A program made the translations under genes and the position numbers. The notes beneath the pieces were generated by a model. It was not told where the DNA came from. It ran no database searches and worked only from the letters and a program-made list of their open reading frames with translations. DNA of 42,025 nt from an uncultured Bacteroidota bacterium (GTDB taxonomy: Bacteria; Bacteroidota; Bacteroidia; Chitinophagales; Chitinophagaceae): the NCBI GenBank assembly GCA_903839875.1, contig CAIMDZ010000038.1, positions 1 to 42,025 of the forward strand. Direction: 5' to 3'. Below are positions 23,868 through 31,535 of the stretch, one piece after another. Every line of letters begins with the position of its first letter. Positions within the stretch are counted from its first letter, which is position 1.

Positions 23868-25094
23868 ATGATCACAGTACAAGAAGCAGAAGCCATAATA
23901 ATGGCATACACAAGAGATTACGGAACAGAATTCGTCAATTTCGAACTGGCCTTAGGCAGAGTGATGGCAGAAGACATAATTGCCGACCGTGACCTTCCGC
24001 CATGCAACCGGGTTACGATGGATGGCATAGCCATAAATTATACGGCTTTTGAAAATGGAACTAGGTCATTTAATATAAAAGCTACTATTGCTGCCGGAGA
24101 TAACCCCATTGAAATTGATACCAACGATCAATGTGTAGAAATAATGACCGGCGCTGCATTACCTGATTCAACGGATACCGTTATAAGATATGAAGATGTT
24201 GAAATTAAAAACGGTATTGCAACTATTGTAACTGAAAAAATCAGGCAGGGACAGAACATTCATTGCAAAGGGAAGGATAAGAAACAAGGTGACGATGTTG
24301 CAACAGCTAACCAGTTTATTGATGCTACGGTGATTAGTATGGCAGCTTCGGTAGGGGTTGAAAAAATACCGGTGAAAAAGTTACCCCGGGTTGTTATTAT
24401 TTCAACAGGTAATGAACTGGTGGAAGTAAACGAAACACCTACGCCCTTCCAGATAAGACATTCTAACAATCACACGGTAAAAGCCGCATTGCAGGGATAT
24501 GGTATTAACGCCACGCTGCTGCACTTGCCAGATGAACCGGAAATAATCAAAGAGAAAATAAAGGACTGCTTAGATAAATTTGAGGTCCTCATACTGAGCG
24601 GTGGTATCTCCATGGGAAAATTCGATTATGTTCCCCAAGTGCTCGAAGAACTAAATGTTGAGAAGCATTTTCATAAAGTGAAGCAAAGGCCTGGCAAGCC
24701 ATTTTGGTTTGGCACCCACAAAAATGGCGTTCTGGTATTTGCCTTTCCCGGCAATCCGGTCTCAACGTTTATGTGCCTGTACCGGTATTTTATTCCGTGG
24801 TTAAAGGCATCATTAACACCTCCCTCTCCCCTTGGAGAGGGTCGGGGTAAGGCTAAAGTGTGGGCAGTACTAGACCAGGATGTGACATTTGCTACGCCTA
24901 TGCAATACTTTATGCAGGTTAAAGTTGGCGTCAATGAACTTGGACAAGTGGTTGCTACTCCTTTGGAAGGAAACGGCTCCGGTGATTTTGCAAACCTTTT
25001 GGAGAGTGATGCTTTTATGGAACTTCCGATGGGAAAAAGTAATTTTATGAAGGGAGAGGTATATCTCGTTTGGCCTTTTAAGAAAATAATTTGA
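23868..25094 (+). CDS. moeA: molybdopterin molybdenumtransferase
   Basis: Inserts molybdenum into adenylylated molybdopterin, the last common step of Moco synthesis. The 408-residue length is usual. Family blocks: AEDIIADRDLPPCNRVTMDG near the N-terminus, the MPT-binding domain with VVIISTGNELV, SGGISMGKFDYVP and KVKQRPGKPFWFGT, then FAFPGNPVSTF, and a C-terminal beta domain ending LELPMGKSNFMKGEVYLVW-like residues (here MELPMG). Between WLKAS and KVWAVLDQD the protein carries LTPPSPLGEGRGKA, encoded by a palindromic repeat at 24819-24852; it lies in the linker before the C-terminal domain, so the enzyme is probably still active. Gene order is moaA, nuclease-like element, moeA, restriction-modification pair, moaC, mobA. 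Confidence 0.95.
   Translation: MITVQEAEAIIMAYTRDYGTEFVNFELALGRVMAEDIIADRDLPPCNRVTMDGIAINYTAFENGTRSFNIKATIAAGDNPIEIDTNDQCVEIMTGAALPDSTDTVIRYEDVEIKNGIATIVTEKIRQGQNIHCKGKDKKQGDDVATANQFIDATVISMAASVGVEKIPVKKLPRVVIISTGNELVEVNETPTPFQIRHSNNHTVKAALQGYGINATLLHLPDEPEIIKEKIKDCLDKFEVLILSGGISMGKFDYVPQVLEELNVEKHFHKVKQRPGKPFWFGTHKNGVLVFAFPGNPVSTFMCLYRYFIPWLKASLTPPSPLGEGRGKAKVWAVLDQDVTFATPMQYFMQVKVGVNELGQVVATPLEGNGSGDFANLLESDAFMELPMGKSNFMKGEVYLVWPFKKII
24819..24852. repeat. palindromic repeat inserted in frame within moeA
   Basis: Arms CCCTCTCC (24822-24829) and GGAGAGGG (24834-24841) with a 4-nt loop, then TCGGGGTAAGG. The same element occurs intergenically at 39964-39999 (CACCTCCCTCTCC, GGAGAGGGCTGGGG). 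Here it is translated as LTPPSPLGEGRG and keeps the frame. Confidence 0.85.
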
Positions 25095-25178
25095 ATAAAT
25101 AATAAAATGGTTATTATTACCTCGAATATTAATTTTAATAAGTGACTGTTTGAAACAACAAAATGGTAAATTTGGACT

Positions 25179-26603
25179 ATGGTAAAAATAGCTGAAATAT
25201 TTCCTTCGGAGCGCGATTTACTTTATGAACGATATGCAGACCGGTTTGAGACTGCATATAATTTGAGCCGGAAAGTAGTCAGTTTTCAAGCCAATAAAGA
25301 AGAGCCTTTTTATCGTTGGTTCAAATATAAAGAGGGATTTTCATCAACACTTGTAAAGTATTTCATGACCGAATATGCTCCTAAACCTGGAAGGGTATTA
25401 GATCCATTTGCCGGGGCTGGTACAACACTATTTGCCGGTCAGGAAATTGGTTGGGATGCTTATGGAATTGAACTTTTACCTGTTGGAGCATTCGTAATGC
25501 AGACAAGAGAAGCTATTAATAATGTAGATACTCATAAACTAAAGAAAATTGTAGATAATATTTGGATAAGCCTTGCAGAAATAGATACCTATGATAATCA
25601 CATAAATCACATTTCAATTACAAAAGATGCTTTTCCGGACGAAACTGAAATACAACTAAACAAATATTTGAGTTATTGCCTAAAGGTAAAAGACAAAAAT
25701 ATCCAAACACTTTTACGCTTTGCAGCTTTTACTGTTTTGGAAGAAATTAGTTATACCCGGAAAGATGGTCAGTATCTACGTTGGGATTATCGTTCAAAAA
25801 GAGATTTATCAGGAAAACCGTTTGACAAAGGGAGAATTCTAAGCTTTGAGGAAGCTGTTAAAAGCAAGCTTGTACATATTTCAAATGACCTTTTACACAA
25901 TAAAGCAGGCACATTATTTGAACAATTTGAAACTAATAACCACCCTAAGCATCCTGTAAATATTATTGTTGGTTCTTGTCTTGAAAAATTACCTGAATTT
26001 GAAGATAACTTTTTTGATTTTATTATAACATCTCCACCCTATTGCAATCGTTATGACTATACCAGAACATACGCCTTAGAACTTGTATATCTGGGATACG
26101 GCCACGACGAAGTACGTAACCTACGCCAATCAATGCTTTCATGTACAGTTGAAAATAAGGAGAAAATTGTTGACTTAAATCATTTTTATACTTCAATTGG
26201 CAAATCAGATACTTTTAATAATGTCATTAATGTTTACAACAATTCCAATGCGATGACAGAAGTTAATTTTATTTTGGATGATTTAAACAAACTTGAAAAA
26301 CTAAATAATAATAATATCCCAAGAATGGTAAAAAACTATTTTTTGGAATTATGCTTTGTTATTTATGAAATGGCAAGAATAATAAAAAGAGGGGGCTACT
26401 GTGTAATGGTAAATGATAACGTGCGTTATGGTGGGGAAGAAATTCCTGTTGACCTAATACTATCCGAATTTGCGGAAAATTTTGGGTTTGACATTAATAA
26501 AATATTTGTTTTGCCTAAAGGGAAAGGCAATAGTAGTCAGCAAATGGGTAATTACGGACGAACAGAAGTCAGAAAATGTGTTTACTTATGGCAAAAAAAA
26601 TAA
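25179..26603 (+). CDS. DNA amino-methyltransferase of a type II restriction-modification system
   Basis: A 474-residue DNA methyltransferase. The SAM-binding motif DPFAGAGTTLFAG (near residues 75-87) precedes the catalytic motif IITSPPYCNRYDY (SPPY at 285-288) by about 200 residues, with a probable target-recognition region between. SPPY suggests N4-cytosine or N6-adenine methylation. It overlaps the endonuclease gene by 16-28 nt, so the two form one operon; the AvaI/BsoBI likeness of the partner suggests a CYCGRG-type site, which is inference. The coding sequence is noticeably AT-rich and asparagine/lysine-rich compared with moeA and moaC on either side, consistent with horizontal transfer into the Moco gene cluster. 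Confidence 0.88.
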   Translation: MVKIAEIFPSERDLLYERYADRFETAYNLSRKVVSFQANKEEPFYRWFKYKEGFSSTLVKYFMTEYAPKPGRVLDPFAGAGTTLFAGQEIGWDAYGIELLPVGAFVMQTREAINNVDTHKLKKIVDNIWISLAEIDTYDNHINHISITKDAFPDETEIQLNKYLSYCLKVKDKNIQTLLRFAAFTVLEEISYTRKDGQYLRWDYRSKRDLSGKPFDKGRILSFEEAVKSKLVHISNDLLHNKAGTLFEQFETNNHPKHPVNIIVGSCLEKLPEFEDNFFDFIITSPPYCNRYDYTRTYALELVYLGYGHDEVRNLRQSMLSCTVENKEKIVDLNHFYTSIGKSDTFNNVINVYNNSNAMTEVNFILDDLNKLEKLNNNNIPRMVKNYFLELCFVIYEMARIIKRGGYCVMVNDNVRYGGEEIPVDLILSEFAENFGFDINKIFVLPKGKGNSSQQMGNYGRTEVRKCVYLWQKK

Positions 26604-27556
26604 CCGGGAATTATACTATAAGAAGTGCTGATGATTTAGTTACATCAAGAGAAAAAACAAGATCGGGGTTTATTGCAATGGCTTTGGAGAAAAACTACAT
26701 TGCTGTCCCATACATTGAAGAAGCAAAAACGCTCAAATCATTAGCAAGTAAAGCAAAGATTCCGAAAGACCTTCTACAAATTGAAAACCTTAGAACAGGG
26801 TTGCTCTCTGCGTCCGGCCTTTCTGAAAAATCATTAAATTTCTTGACCGAAGGAGACAAAACCCTGGCTATAAAAGGTTTAATAGAAGAATTTCTTGAGC
26901 CGACTGGGAAAAAGTTTATTGATGAACTAATTTATCGTTATTTACTGACCAAAGGGGATGCACTTGGCGGGAAAGCAAGAAATCTTGCAGGTACTCTCGG
27001 CGAAAGAAAATTTATCAGATCATTGCTTTCTGTCTTTAATCTTTGCGGGATTGATTATCATTGGAAAGATTCAGACTCGAATACATGGCTTGCAAAACCA
27101 GATGATGATATAGGTATAGAAAAACGAATTAAAGGCTTATACTGGTCCAAGAATAATAAACACAGGTTGTTGGTTATGAATATTGCTGTTCCCGTAGTAC
27201 AAAAAAATATTGACTTGACAATCCTGGATGGAACAATTAGTGATTTAAGAACAGGTAGCTCGTCCATCATCCACTCACCAGATAAATATATTGCATTAGG
27301 AGAATTAAAAGGGGGTATTGATCCTGCCGGCGCTGATGAACATTGGAAAACCGCTAAGTCTGCACTGATCAGGATAAGAAATAGCTTCAGCAGCATTCAA
27401 TTAAACCCAAAAACTTTTTTTGTAGGGGCTGCAATTGAAAAAAGTATGGCGAATGAAATGTTTAAGGAACTACAATCCGGAGTGCTGAATAATGCTGCAA
27501 ATCTTACTAATGACGACCAACTGACAGCATTATGTGAATGGATAATCAATCATTAA
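26588..27556 (+). CDS. type II restriction endonuclease, AvaI/BsoBI-like
   Basis: A 322-residue enzyme, close to BsoBI (323) in length. Block similarity to the AvaI/BsoBI family is seen at GGKARNLAGTLGERKFIRSL, and around the catalytic core: Asp209 (KNIDLTIL) and Glu239-Leu-Lys241 within ALGELKGGIDPAGADEHWKT, a spacing nearly the same as Asp212/Glu240/Lys242 of BsoBI. The family cuts CYCGRG; specificity here is inferred. ATG 26588 (MAKKITGN) is preferred over 26576 because the latter adds four residues inside the overlap with the methyltransferase gene. The gene ends 8 bp before the moaC ATG, so transcription probably continues into moaC. Confidence 0.82.
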   Translation: MAKKITGNYTIRSADDLVTSREKTRSGFIAMALEKNYIAVPYIEEAKTLKSLASKAKIPKDLLQIENLRTGLLSASGLSEKSLNFLTEGDKTLAIKGLIEEFLEPTGKKFIDELIYRYLLTKGDALGGKARNLAGTLGERKFIRSLLSVFNLCGIDYHWKDSDSNTWLAKPDDDIGIEKRIKGLYWSKNNKHRLLVMNIAVPVVQKNIDLTILDGTISDLRTGSSSIIHSPDKYIALGELKGGIDPAGADEHWKTAKSALIRIRNSFSSIQLNPKTFFVGAAIEKSMANEMFKELQSGVLNNAANLTNDDQLTALCEWIINH

Positions 27557-27564
27557 TTCTACCA

Positions 27565-28041
27565 ATGAACAACCTCAACCACATAAATGAAAAAGGCCAA
27601 CCTGCGATGGTTGATGTCAGCGAAAAAGCGGTGACACTACGTACTGCTACCGCAAGGAGCATAGTTTCGATGCCCGCTGAAGTGATGGCCCACTTTACCG
27701 GCACCGATTTTCAAAGTAAAAAAGGCCCCGTTTTTCAAACAGCCATCATCGCCGGCATCATGGCTGCGAAGAAAACCGGGGAACTGATACCGCTCTGTCA
27801 TCCCCTGGGATTGGATAATTGCAAAATAGACATCCACATCAACGAGCAGAATGAAGTGGTTATAGACTGCACCTCCAGCATCACTGCCAAAACCGGAATT
27901 GAACTGGAAGCGCTTGTAGGCGCAAGTATCGCGGCGCTTACAGTTTACGATATGTGCAAAGCACTCAGCCACGATATAGTGATCAGGGAAACAAAACTGA
28001 TGGAAAAAACAGGAGGCAAACGTGATTTCAAAAGAGGATAA
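27565..28041 (+). CDS. moaC: cyclic pyranopterin monophosphate synthase
   Basis: Converts the MoaA product to cyclic pyranopterin monophosphate. The 158-residue length is usual. Conserved blocks are MVDVSEKAVTLRTATA near the N-terminus, KRTGELIPLCHPL-type residues (here KKTGELIPLCHPLGLDNCKI), and TGIELEALVGASIAALTVYDMCKAL, with DIVIRETKLMEKTGGKRDF at the end. ATG 27565 (MNNLNHINEKGQP) is preferred over the upstream ATG at 27538, which lies inside the endonuclease gene. The 3' end overlaps mobA by 20 nt, so the two are translationally coupled. It is separated from moeA only by the restriction-modification pair. Confidence 0.96.
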   Translation: MNNLNHINEKGQPAMVDVSEKAVTLRTATARSIVSMPAEVMAHFTGTDFQSKKGPVFQTAIIAGIMAAKKTGELIPLCHPLGLDNCKIDIHINEQNEVVIDCTSSITAKTGIELEALVGASIAALTVYDMCKALSHDIVIRETKLMEKTGGKRDFKRG

Positions 28042-28654
28042 TCGTATACCACCCTTATTCGGACTTGTTTTAGCCGGTGGCAAAAGCTTGCGCATGGGTT
28101 ATGATAAAAGCACCATAAAGTGGCATGGCAAAGAGCAGCGCTACTACATGGCAGACCTGCTTAAAGGTTATTGCAAAGAAGTATTCATTTCCTGCAAACC
28201 TGAACAGCAAAATGAAATAGATACTAATTATAAAACGCTACCTGACACCTACTCCGGAGCAGGGCCGCTTGTAGCTATACTATCCGCATTTAAAGCAAAG
28301 CCCGACGTAGCCTGGCTAGTCATTGCCTGCGACCTGCCTTTACTCGACGACCAAACGCTCAACTTTCTGATCCAAAACCGCAACACTAACGGGATAGCAA
28401 CAACATTCAAGAGCCCGTTCGATAGCCTGCCTGAACCATTAATCACTATATGGGAACCGTCCAGCTATGAAATTTTACAATCCCATATTTCCGACGGCTA
28501 TACCTGCCCCAGGAAAGCGCTGATAAGAAACGAAGAAAAAGTAAAAATACTCATCCCTCCAAACCACGATGCACTGATGAATGCCAATACCCCCGAAGAT
28601 GCGGAAAAGGTGAAAGAGATAATTTATCAGCATGTGACTGATAAATCACGGTAA
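28022..28654 (+). CDS. mobA: molybdenum cofactor guanylyltransferase
   Basis: Adds GMP to molybdopterin to make the guanine dinucleotide form, which formate dehydrogenases of the type encoded at 16703 use as the bis-MGD cofactor. The 210-residue protein carries the nucleotide-binding signature LAGGKSLRMGYDK near the N-terminus and the metal-binding CDLPLLD block. The start codon is GTG at 28022, inside the 3' end of moaC. It closes the plus-strand Moco run and converges on moaE. Its presence fits the predicted bis-MGD enzyme better than a simple molybdopterin or cytosine form. Confidence 0.93.
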   Translation: MISKEDNRIPPLFGLVLAGGKSLRMGYDKSTIKWHGKEQRYYMADLLKGYCKEVFISCKPEQQNEIDTNYKTLPDTYSGAGPLVAILSAFKAKPDVAWLVIACDLPLLDDQTLNFLIQNRNTNGIATTFKSPFDSLPEPLITIWEPSSYEILQSHISDGYTCPRKALIRNEEKVKILIPPNHDALMNANTPEDAEKVKEIIYQHVTDKSR

Positions 28655-28701
28655 ACCTCCAAAAAAGATCAACTGCTAAATATCCTGGAACCGACATAAC
28701 T

Positions 28702-29118
28702 TTAGGGGTTGGGGGTTACCCACTCCTCCCCATCTTCAAACACTTCTTTCTTCCAGATAGGCACTGTCTGCTTAATCGTATCTATCGCATACCTGCATGC
28801 ATCAAATGCAGCATTGCGGTGAGCTGCCGACACAGCGATCACCACGGGTACTTCGCCCACTTTTAGTAGCCCGGTTCTGTGATGAATTAGTATTTTGTGC
28901 ACAGGCCATTTAGTCACAATGTCTTCTGCAATCCTGCGCATTTCATTCACAGCCATTGTTTCATACGCCTCAAACTCAAGCCGCACTACCTTCTTTCCCT
29001 TCGTTGCATTACGTACCGTCCCAATAAACACATCTATCCCTCCGCTCTCATCGGTCATCACCCAATCTATACAGGATTGAATATTTAATGGTTCTGAGAA
29101 TATTTTTATTTCGAGCAT
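28702..29118 (-). CDS. moaE: molybdopterin synthase catalytic subunit
   Basis: The large subunit of molybdopterin synthase, which transfers sulfur from MoaD thiocarboxylate to precursor Z. The 138-residue length fits. Conserved blocks are GTVRNATKGKKV, LEFEAYETMA, IHHRTGLLKVGE, VSAAHRNAAFDACRYAID and the C-terminal PIWKKEVFEDGEEW containing the active-site lysine. It is the last gene of a minus-strand run (tauE/safE, moaD, moaE), 72 bp after moaD, and converges on mobA. Confidence 0.96.
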   Translation of the reverse strand: MLEIKIFSEPLNIQSCIDWVMTDESGGIDVFIGTVRNATKGKKVVRLEFEAYETMAVNEMRRIAEDIVTKWPVHKILIHHRTGLLKVGEVPVVIAVSAAHRNAAFDACRYAIDTIKQTVPIWKKEVFEDGEEWVTPNP

Positions 29119-29190
29119 TGCTATTAAAAAATGGTTTTCAATCAGGGGAACACTTTTAGATTTTCACTTTTAACTTTTGCCTTGAATAAT

Positions 29191-29433
29191 CTATCCACCG
29201 CTTACCGGCGGTATAATCGCCACCTCATCATTGCTGCTGATCATCTGCCCTGGCTTCGCATACGCTCCATTCACCGCAATCATAAAAGACTTCAGTTCTC
29301 TTAAACGCGGAAATTGCTGCTCAAGTTTCCCTTTCAGATCTTCAACTGCAACCCCTTCAGCCACATTTACACCGGCCACTGCTCCTCCCAATATTTCTTT
29401 CGCGATCCCAAAGGCTAAAATATTTATCGTCAT
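29191..29433 (-). CDS. moaD: molybdopterin synthase sulfur carrier subunit
   Basis: A small ubiquitin-fold sulfur carrier of 80 residues ending in PPVSGG, the Gly-Gly tail that is thiocarboxylated and inserted into MoaE. NGAYAKPGQMISSNDEVAIIPPVSGG is the expected C-terminal half. It lies 2 bp downstream of the TauE/SafE gene and 72 bp upstream of moaE on the same strand, so the three are probably one operon. No MoeB-type adenylyltransferase, needed to charge the tail, is encoded in this window. Confidence 0.94.
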   Translation of the reverse strand: MTINILAFGIAKEILGGAVAGVNVAEGVAVEDLKGKLEQQFPRLRELKSFMIAVNGAYAKPGQMISSNDEVAIIPPVSGG

Positions 29434-29435
29434 GT

Positions 29436-30212
29436 TCAGTCCATTAAACTATTCAAATGTTTCACTAAAACTTCTATACCGGCAGCAAATACCAGTACTG
29501 CAGTCAGGCGGCGGATAATGACCTGGTTGAACTTTACCGACCCGAGAAGAGAGCCTGCCATGCCACCAATAAGTACTGCCAGGCATAAGAAACCTACCCG
29601 GACATAATTAATGTAATCTATCGGCTCTGCTGATAACTGCCCTGCAATTCCGGAAATCGAATTTACCAGTATGAACAGGCTTGCGGTCGCAGCAATTTTT
29701 TTTGGCGTATCCCATTTCATAAGGTTAAGTATGGGAGCAAGAAAAATGCCTCCTCCTATCCCTACCATTCCTGACAAAAAACCTATAGCCCCTCCCAGTA
29801 TAGCTTCCTTGAGGAAATGACCTTTATATTCTGTACTTAGTTCTGCGCCTTCACGTCTTGTCTTTATCCACAGCAATACTGCGGCAACAACCAGGCTGCA
29901 GCCAAGTACAACAAAAAAAGTATCCTTGTCTAATTTGATTATCGCCCCCAGGAATGCCAATGGTACACTGATCAAAACCAAAGGCAGTACTTTCTTCCAA
30001 TCTACCTGCTTATTACGGATAAAAATGATGGTGCCTCCGGTTACTACAATTATGTTACAGATCAGAGCGATCAATTTCATTTCATGGAAATCCTGGAACA
30101 AGAAAGAATATAATGTCAGGATGGCCAGGTAACTTGACCCGCCTCCAAACCCCACAGACGCATAAACAAACGCTATACCCAAAAAGAAAATAAGGACTTC
30201 CCAATGCTGCAT
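29436..30212 (-). CDS. TauE/SafE-family anion exporter
   Basis: A 258-residue membrane protein with about eight hydrophobic segments. GFGGGSSYLAIL near the N-terminus and GFLSGMVGIGGGIFLAPIL in the middle are the paired glycine-rich signatures of the TauE/SafE (PF01925) family, which exports sulfite or organosulfur anions and is often annotated simply as sulfite exporter. Its stop is 2 bp before the moaD start, so it is co-transcribed with moaD and moaE. A link to sulfur handling in Moco synthesis is possible but is inference; the family is also found with many unrelated genes. Confidence 0.88.
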   Translation of the reverse strand: MQHWEVLIFFLGIAFVYASVGFGGGSSYLAILTLYSFLFQDFHEMKLIALICNIIVVTGGTIIFIRNKQVDWKKVLPLVLISVPLAFLGAIIKLDKDTFFVVLGCSLVVAAVLLWIKTRREGAELSTEYKGHFLKEAILGGAIGFLSGMVGIGGGIFLAPILNLMKWDTPKKIAATASLFILVNSISGIAGQLSAEPIDYINYVRVGFLCLAVLIGGMAGSLLGSVKFNQVIIRRLTAVLVFAAGIEVLVKHLNSLMD

Positions 30213-30285
30213 GGCGCCGAAATTACACTCCTTTTGTTAAATGTGTATGCTAACCACTAAAATTGCAGGTCAGGAATAATCATTG

Positions 30286-30810
30286 CTACTTTAGTTTAAG
30301 TGATCTCATGATCTCCGCAATATACTTTGAGACCTCATTTTCGTCTTCTTTTTTGTACGTAAAAGAAAATTGTATGTCCTTGTTCCGGTGATGAAAAAAG
30401 TAAACCAGGCAGGTATTAAAACCATATGGCAACACACTGACTCTGAAAAGAATAACAGTAGCTTGTTTGGGATAATAGGCTGATTTGCTGCAGTTAATTA
30501 AGGTAAGGGTAGTATCTGAATAGAAATATTTAAGTTGTTTTTCCATCTGCTTTCTGCTGCAATCAATATAATCCTGAACTGTATTGAAATTACTTTGCCG
30601 CTCAGAGATCATCAGCACAACCTTGGAAGTGGTATCGTAATACAATTCACCTTCTATAGTAACCGCTGTGTCAGGTATCCTTGTCATTGCATCGGGCACA
30701 GTGATCCGGAACTTATAATGGCGGCTCCTGATTTCCTTAGCTCCGGCACAGGTTAAAATAAAAGAACTCAACAAAACAAAACTGCAAATAAACCTTACCA
30801 TACTGTTCAT
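30286..30810 (-). CDS. secreted protein of unknown function
   Basis: A 174-residue protein with a hydrophobic N-terminus (MVRFICSFVLLSSFILTCAG). A cysteine in LTCAG could be a lipobox, so it may be a lipoprotein or a cleaved periplasmic protein. The mature part looks like a single alpha/beta domain with strands RHYKFRITVPD, EGELYYDTTSKVVLMISE and KDIQFSFTYKKED, which recalls small PsbP-like or DUF-type domains, but I do not assign a family. It lies 6 bp downstream of the UspA gene, so the two probably share a transcript. Confidence 0.68.
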   Translation of the reverse strand: MNSMVRFICSFVLLSSFILTCAGAKEIRSRHYKFRITVPDAMTRIPDTAVTIEGELYYDTTSKVVLMISERQSNFNTVQDYIDCSRKQMEKQLKYFYSDTTLTLINCSKSAYYPKQATVILFRVSVLPYGFNTCLVYFFHHRNKDIQFSFTYKKEDENEVSKYIAEIMRSLKLK

Positions 30811-30816
30811 AACCCC

Positions 30817-31227
30817 TTAATTACGGATGAATAAAACAGGTTTCTTACTATTCCGCATCACATGCTCGGCAAAGCCACCCATAAGCCTGCTTCCGATTCC
30901 AGTCCTTCCATGACTGCCAACCAGTAACAGATCATAGTCTAGTTGTTCCAGCATTTCATCTGCCACCTGTTTTGGAATGCCGTATTCTTCAATATACTTT
31001 GTATCTTTTCCTAAGGATTGAATACACTTTTCTTTTAGTTCTTTGCTTTCACTGTTCAGCATTTCTCCCAGTTGCACCTCAAAACCAGTCGTTGAAAAAA
31101 ATAAGGTCTCATCAACAATATGCAATACGGTTATCTCTGCAGTTTTTAGCGCAGCTACCAATGATTTTGTGAACTCAAGTATCTTGTCGGTAAAGGATGA
31201 ATAATCAAGACAAATCAACAGTTTCAT
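30817..31227 (-). CDS. universal stress protein, UspA family
   Basis: A 136-residue cytoplasmic protein of the universal stress family. It starts MKLLICLDYSSFTDKILEF, the usual first strand and helix, and has the nucleotide-binding signature near the C-terminus: VGSHGRTGIGSRLMGGFAEH followed by KKPVLFI, fitting the G-2x-G-9x-G(S/T) ATP-binding pattern. ATG 31227 is preferred over 31236 because it matches the family N-terminus. It precedes the secreted-protein gene at 30286 by 6 bp. Expression is probably stress-linked as in the family, but no operator is visible. Confidence 0.9.
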   Translation of the reverse strand: MKLLICLDYSSFTDKILEFTKSLVAALKTAEITVLHIVDETLFFSTTGFEVQLGEMLNSESKELKEKCIQSLGKDTKYIEEYGIPKQVADEMLEQLDYDLLLVGSHGRTGIGSRLMGGFAEHVMRNSKKPVLFIRN

Positions 31228-31361
31228 TTTGAGCAAAATTTTCTCAAAACTACTTGTATTACTACCTGTGGCGAATGACGAATATCAGCATAATATATGA
31301 GAATTGTTAGTACTCACCTATTAGGCTGATGGATAGTTAAAATCCTGTTGTAATCTACTCC

Positions 31362-31535
31362 TTAGGAACGTTGACAAAATAACTTCCACCATATTGCGAA
31401 GTTATTTTTCTTTTTTACTAGGCGTAAAATCTGCGAATAATGAATTATTTATCCCGATAGCTATCGGGATTGCAACGACGTAAAAATGGAAAAGAACGAG
31501 TAAGATGGTGGAAGTTATTTTGTCATCGTTCCTTA
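31362..31535. repeat. MITE-like element with 31-bp terminal inverted repeats
   Basis: The left arm (31362-31392, containing GACAAAATAACTTCCACCAT) and right arm (31505-31535, containing ATGGTGGAAGTTATTTTGTC) are reverse complements at 29 of 31 positions, enclosing 112 bp. The interior holds the 20-bp palindrome ATCCCGATAGCTATCGGGAT at 31451-31470. The right arm overlaps the last codons and stop of the beta-propeller gene (31523-31525). There is no open frame inside. It could fold into one long hairpin and act as a terminator. Confidence 0.85.
31451..31470. repeat. perfect 20-bp palindrome
   Basis: ATCCCGATAGCTATCGGGAT, identical to 7158-7177. It sits inside the inverted-repeat element at 31362-31535. 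Confidence 0.8.
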
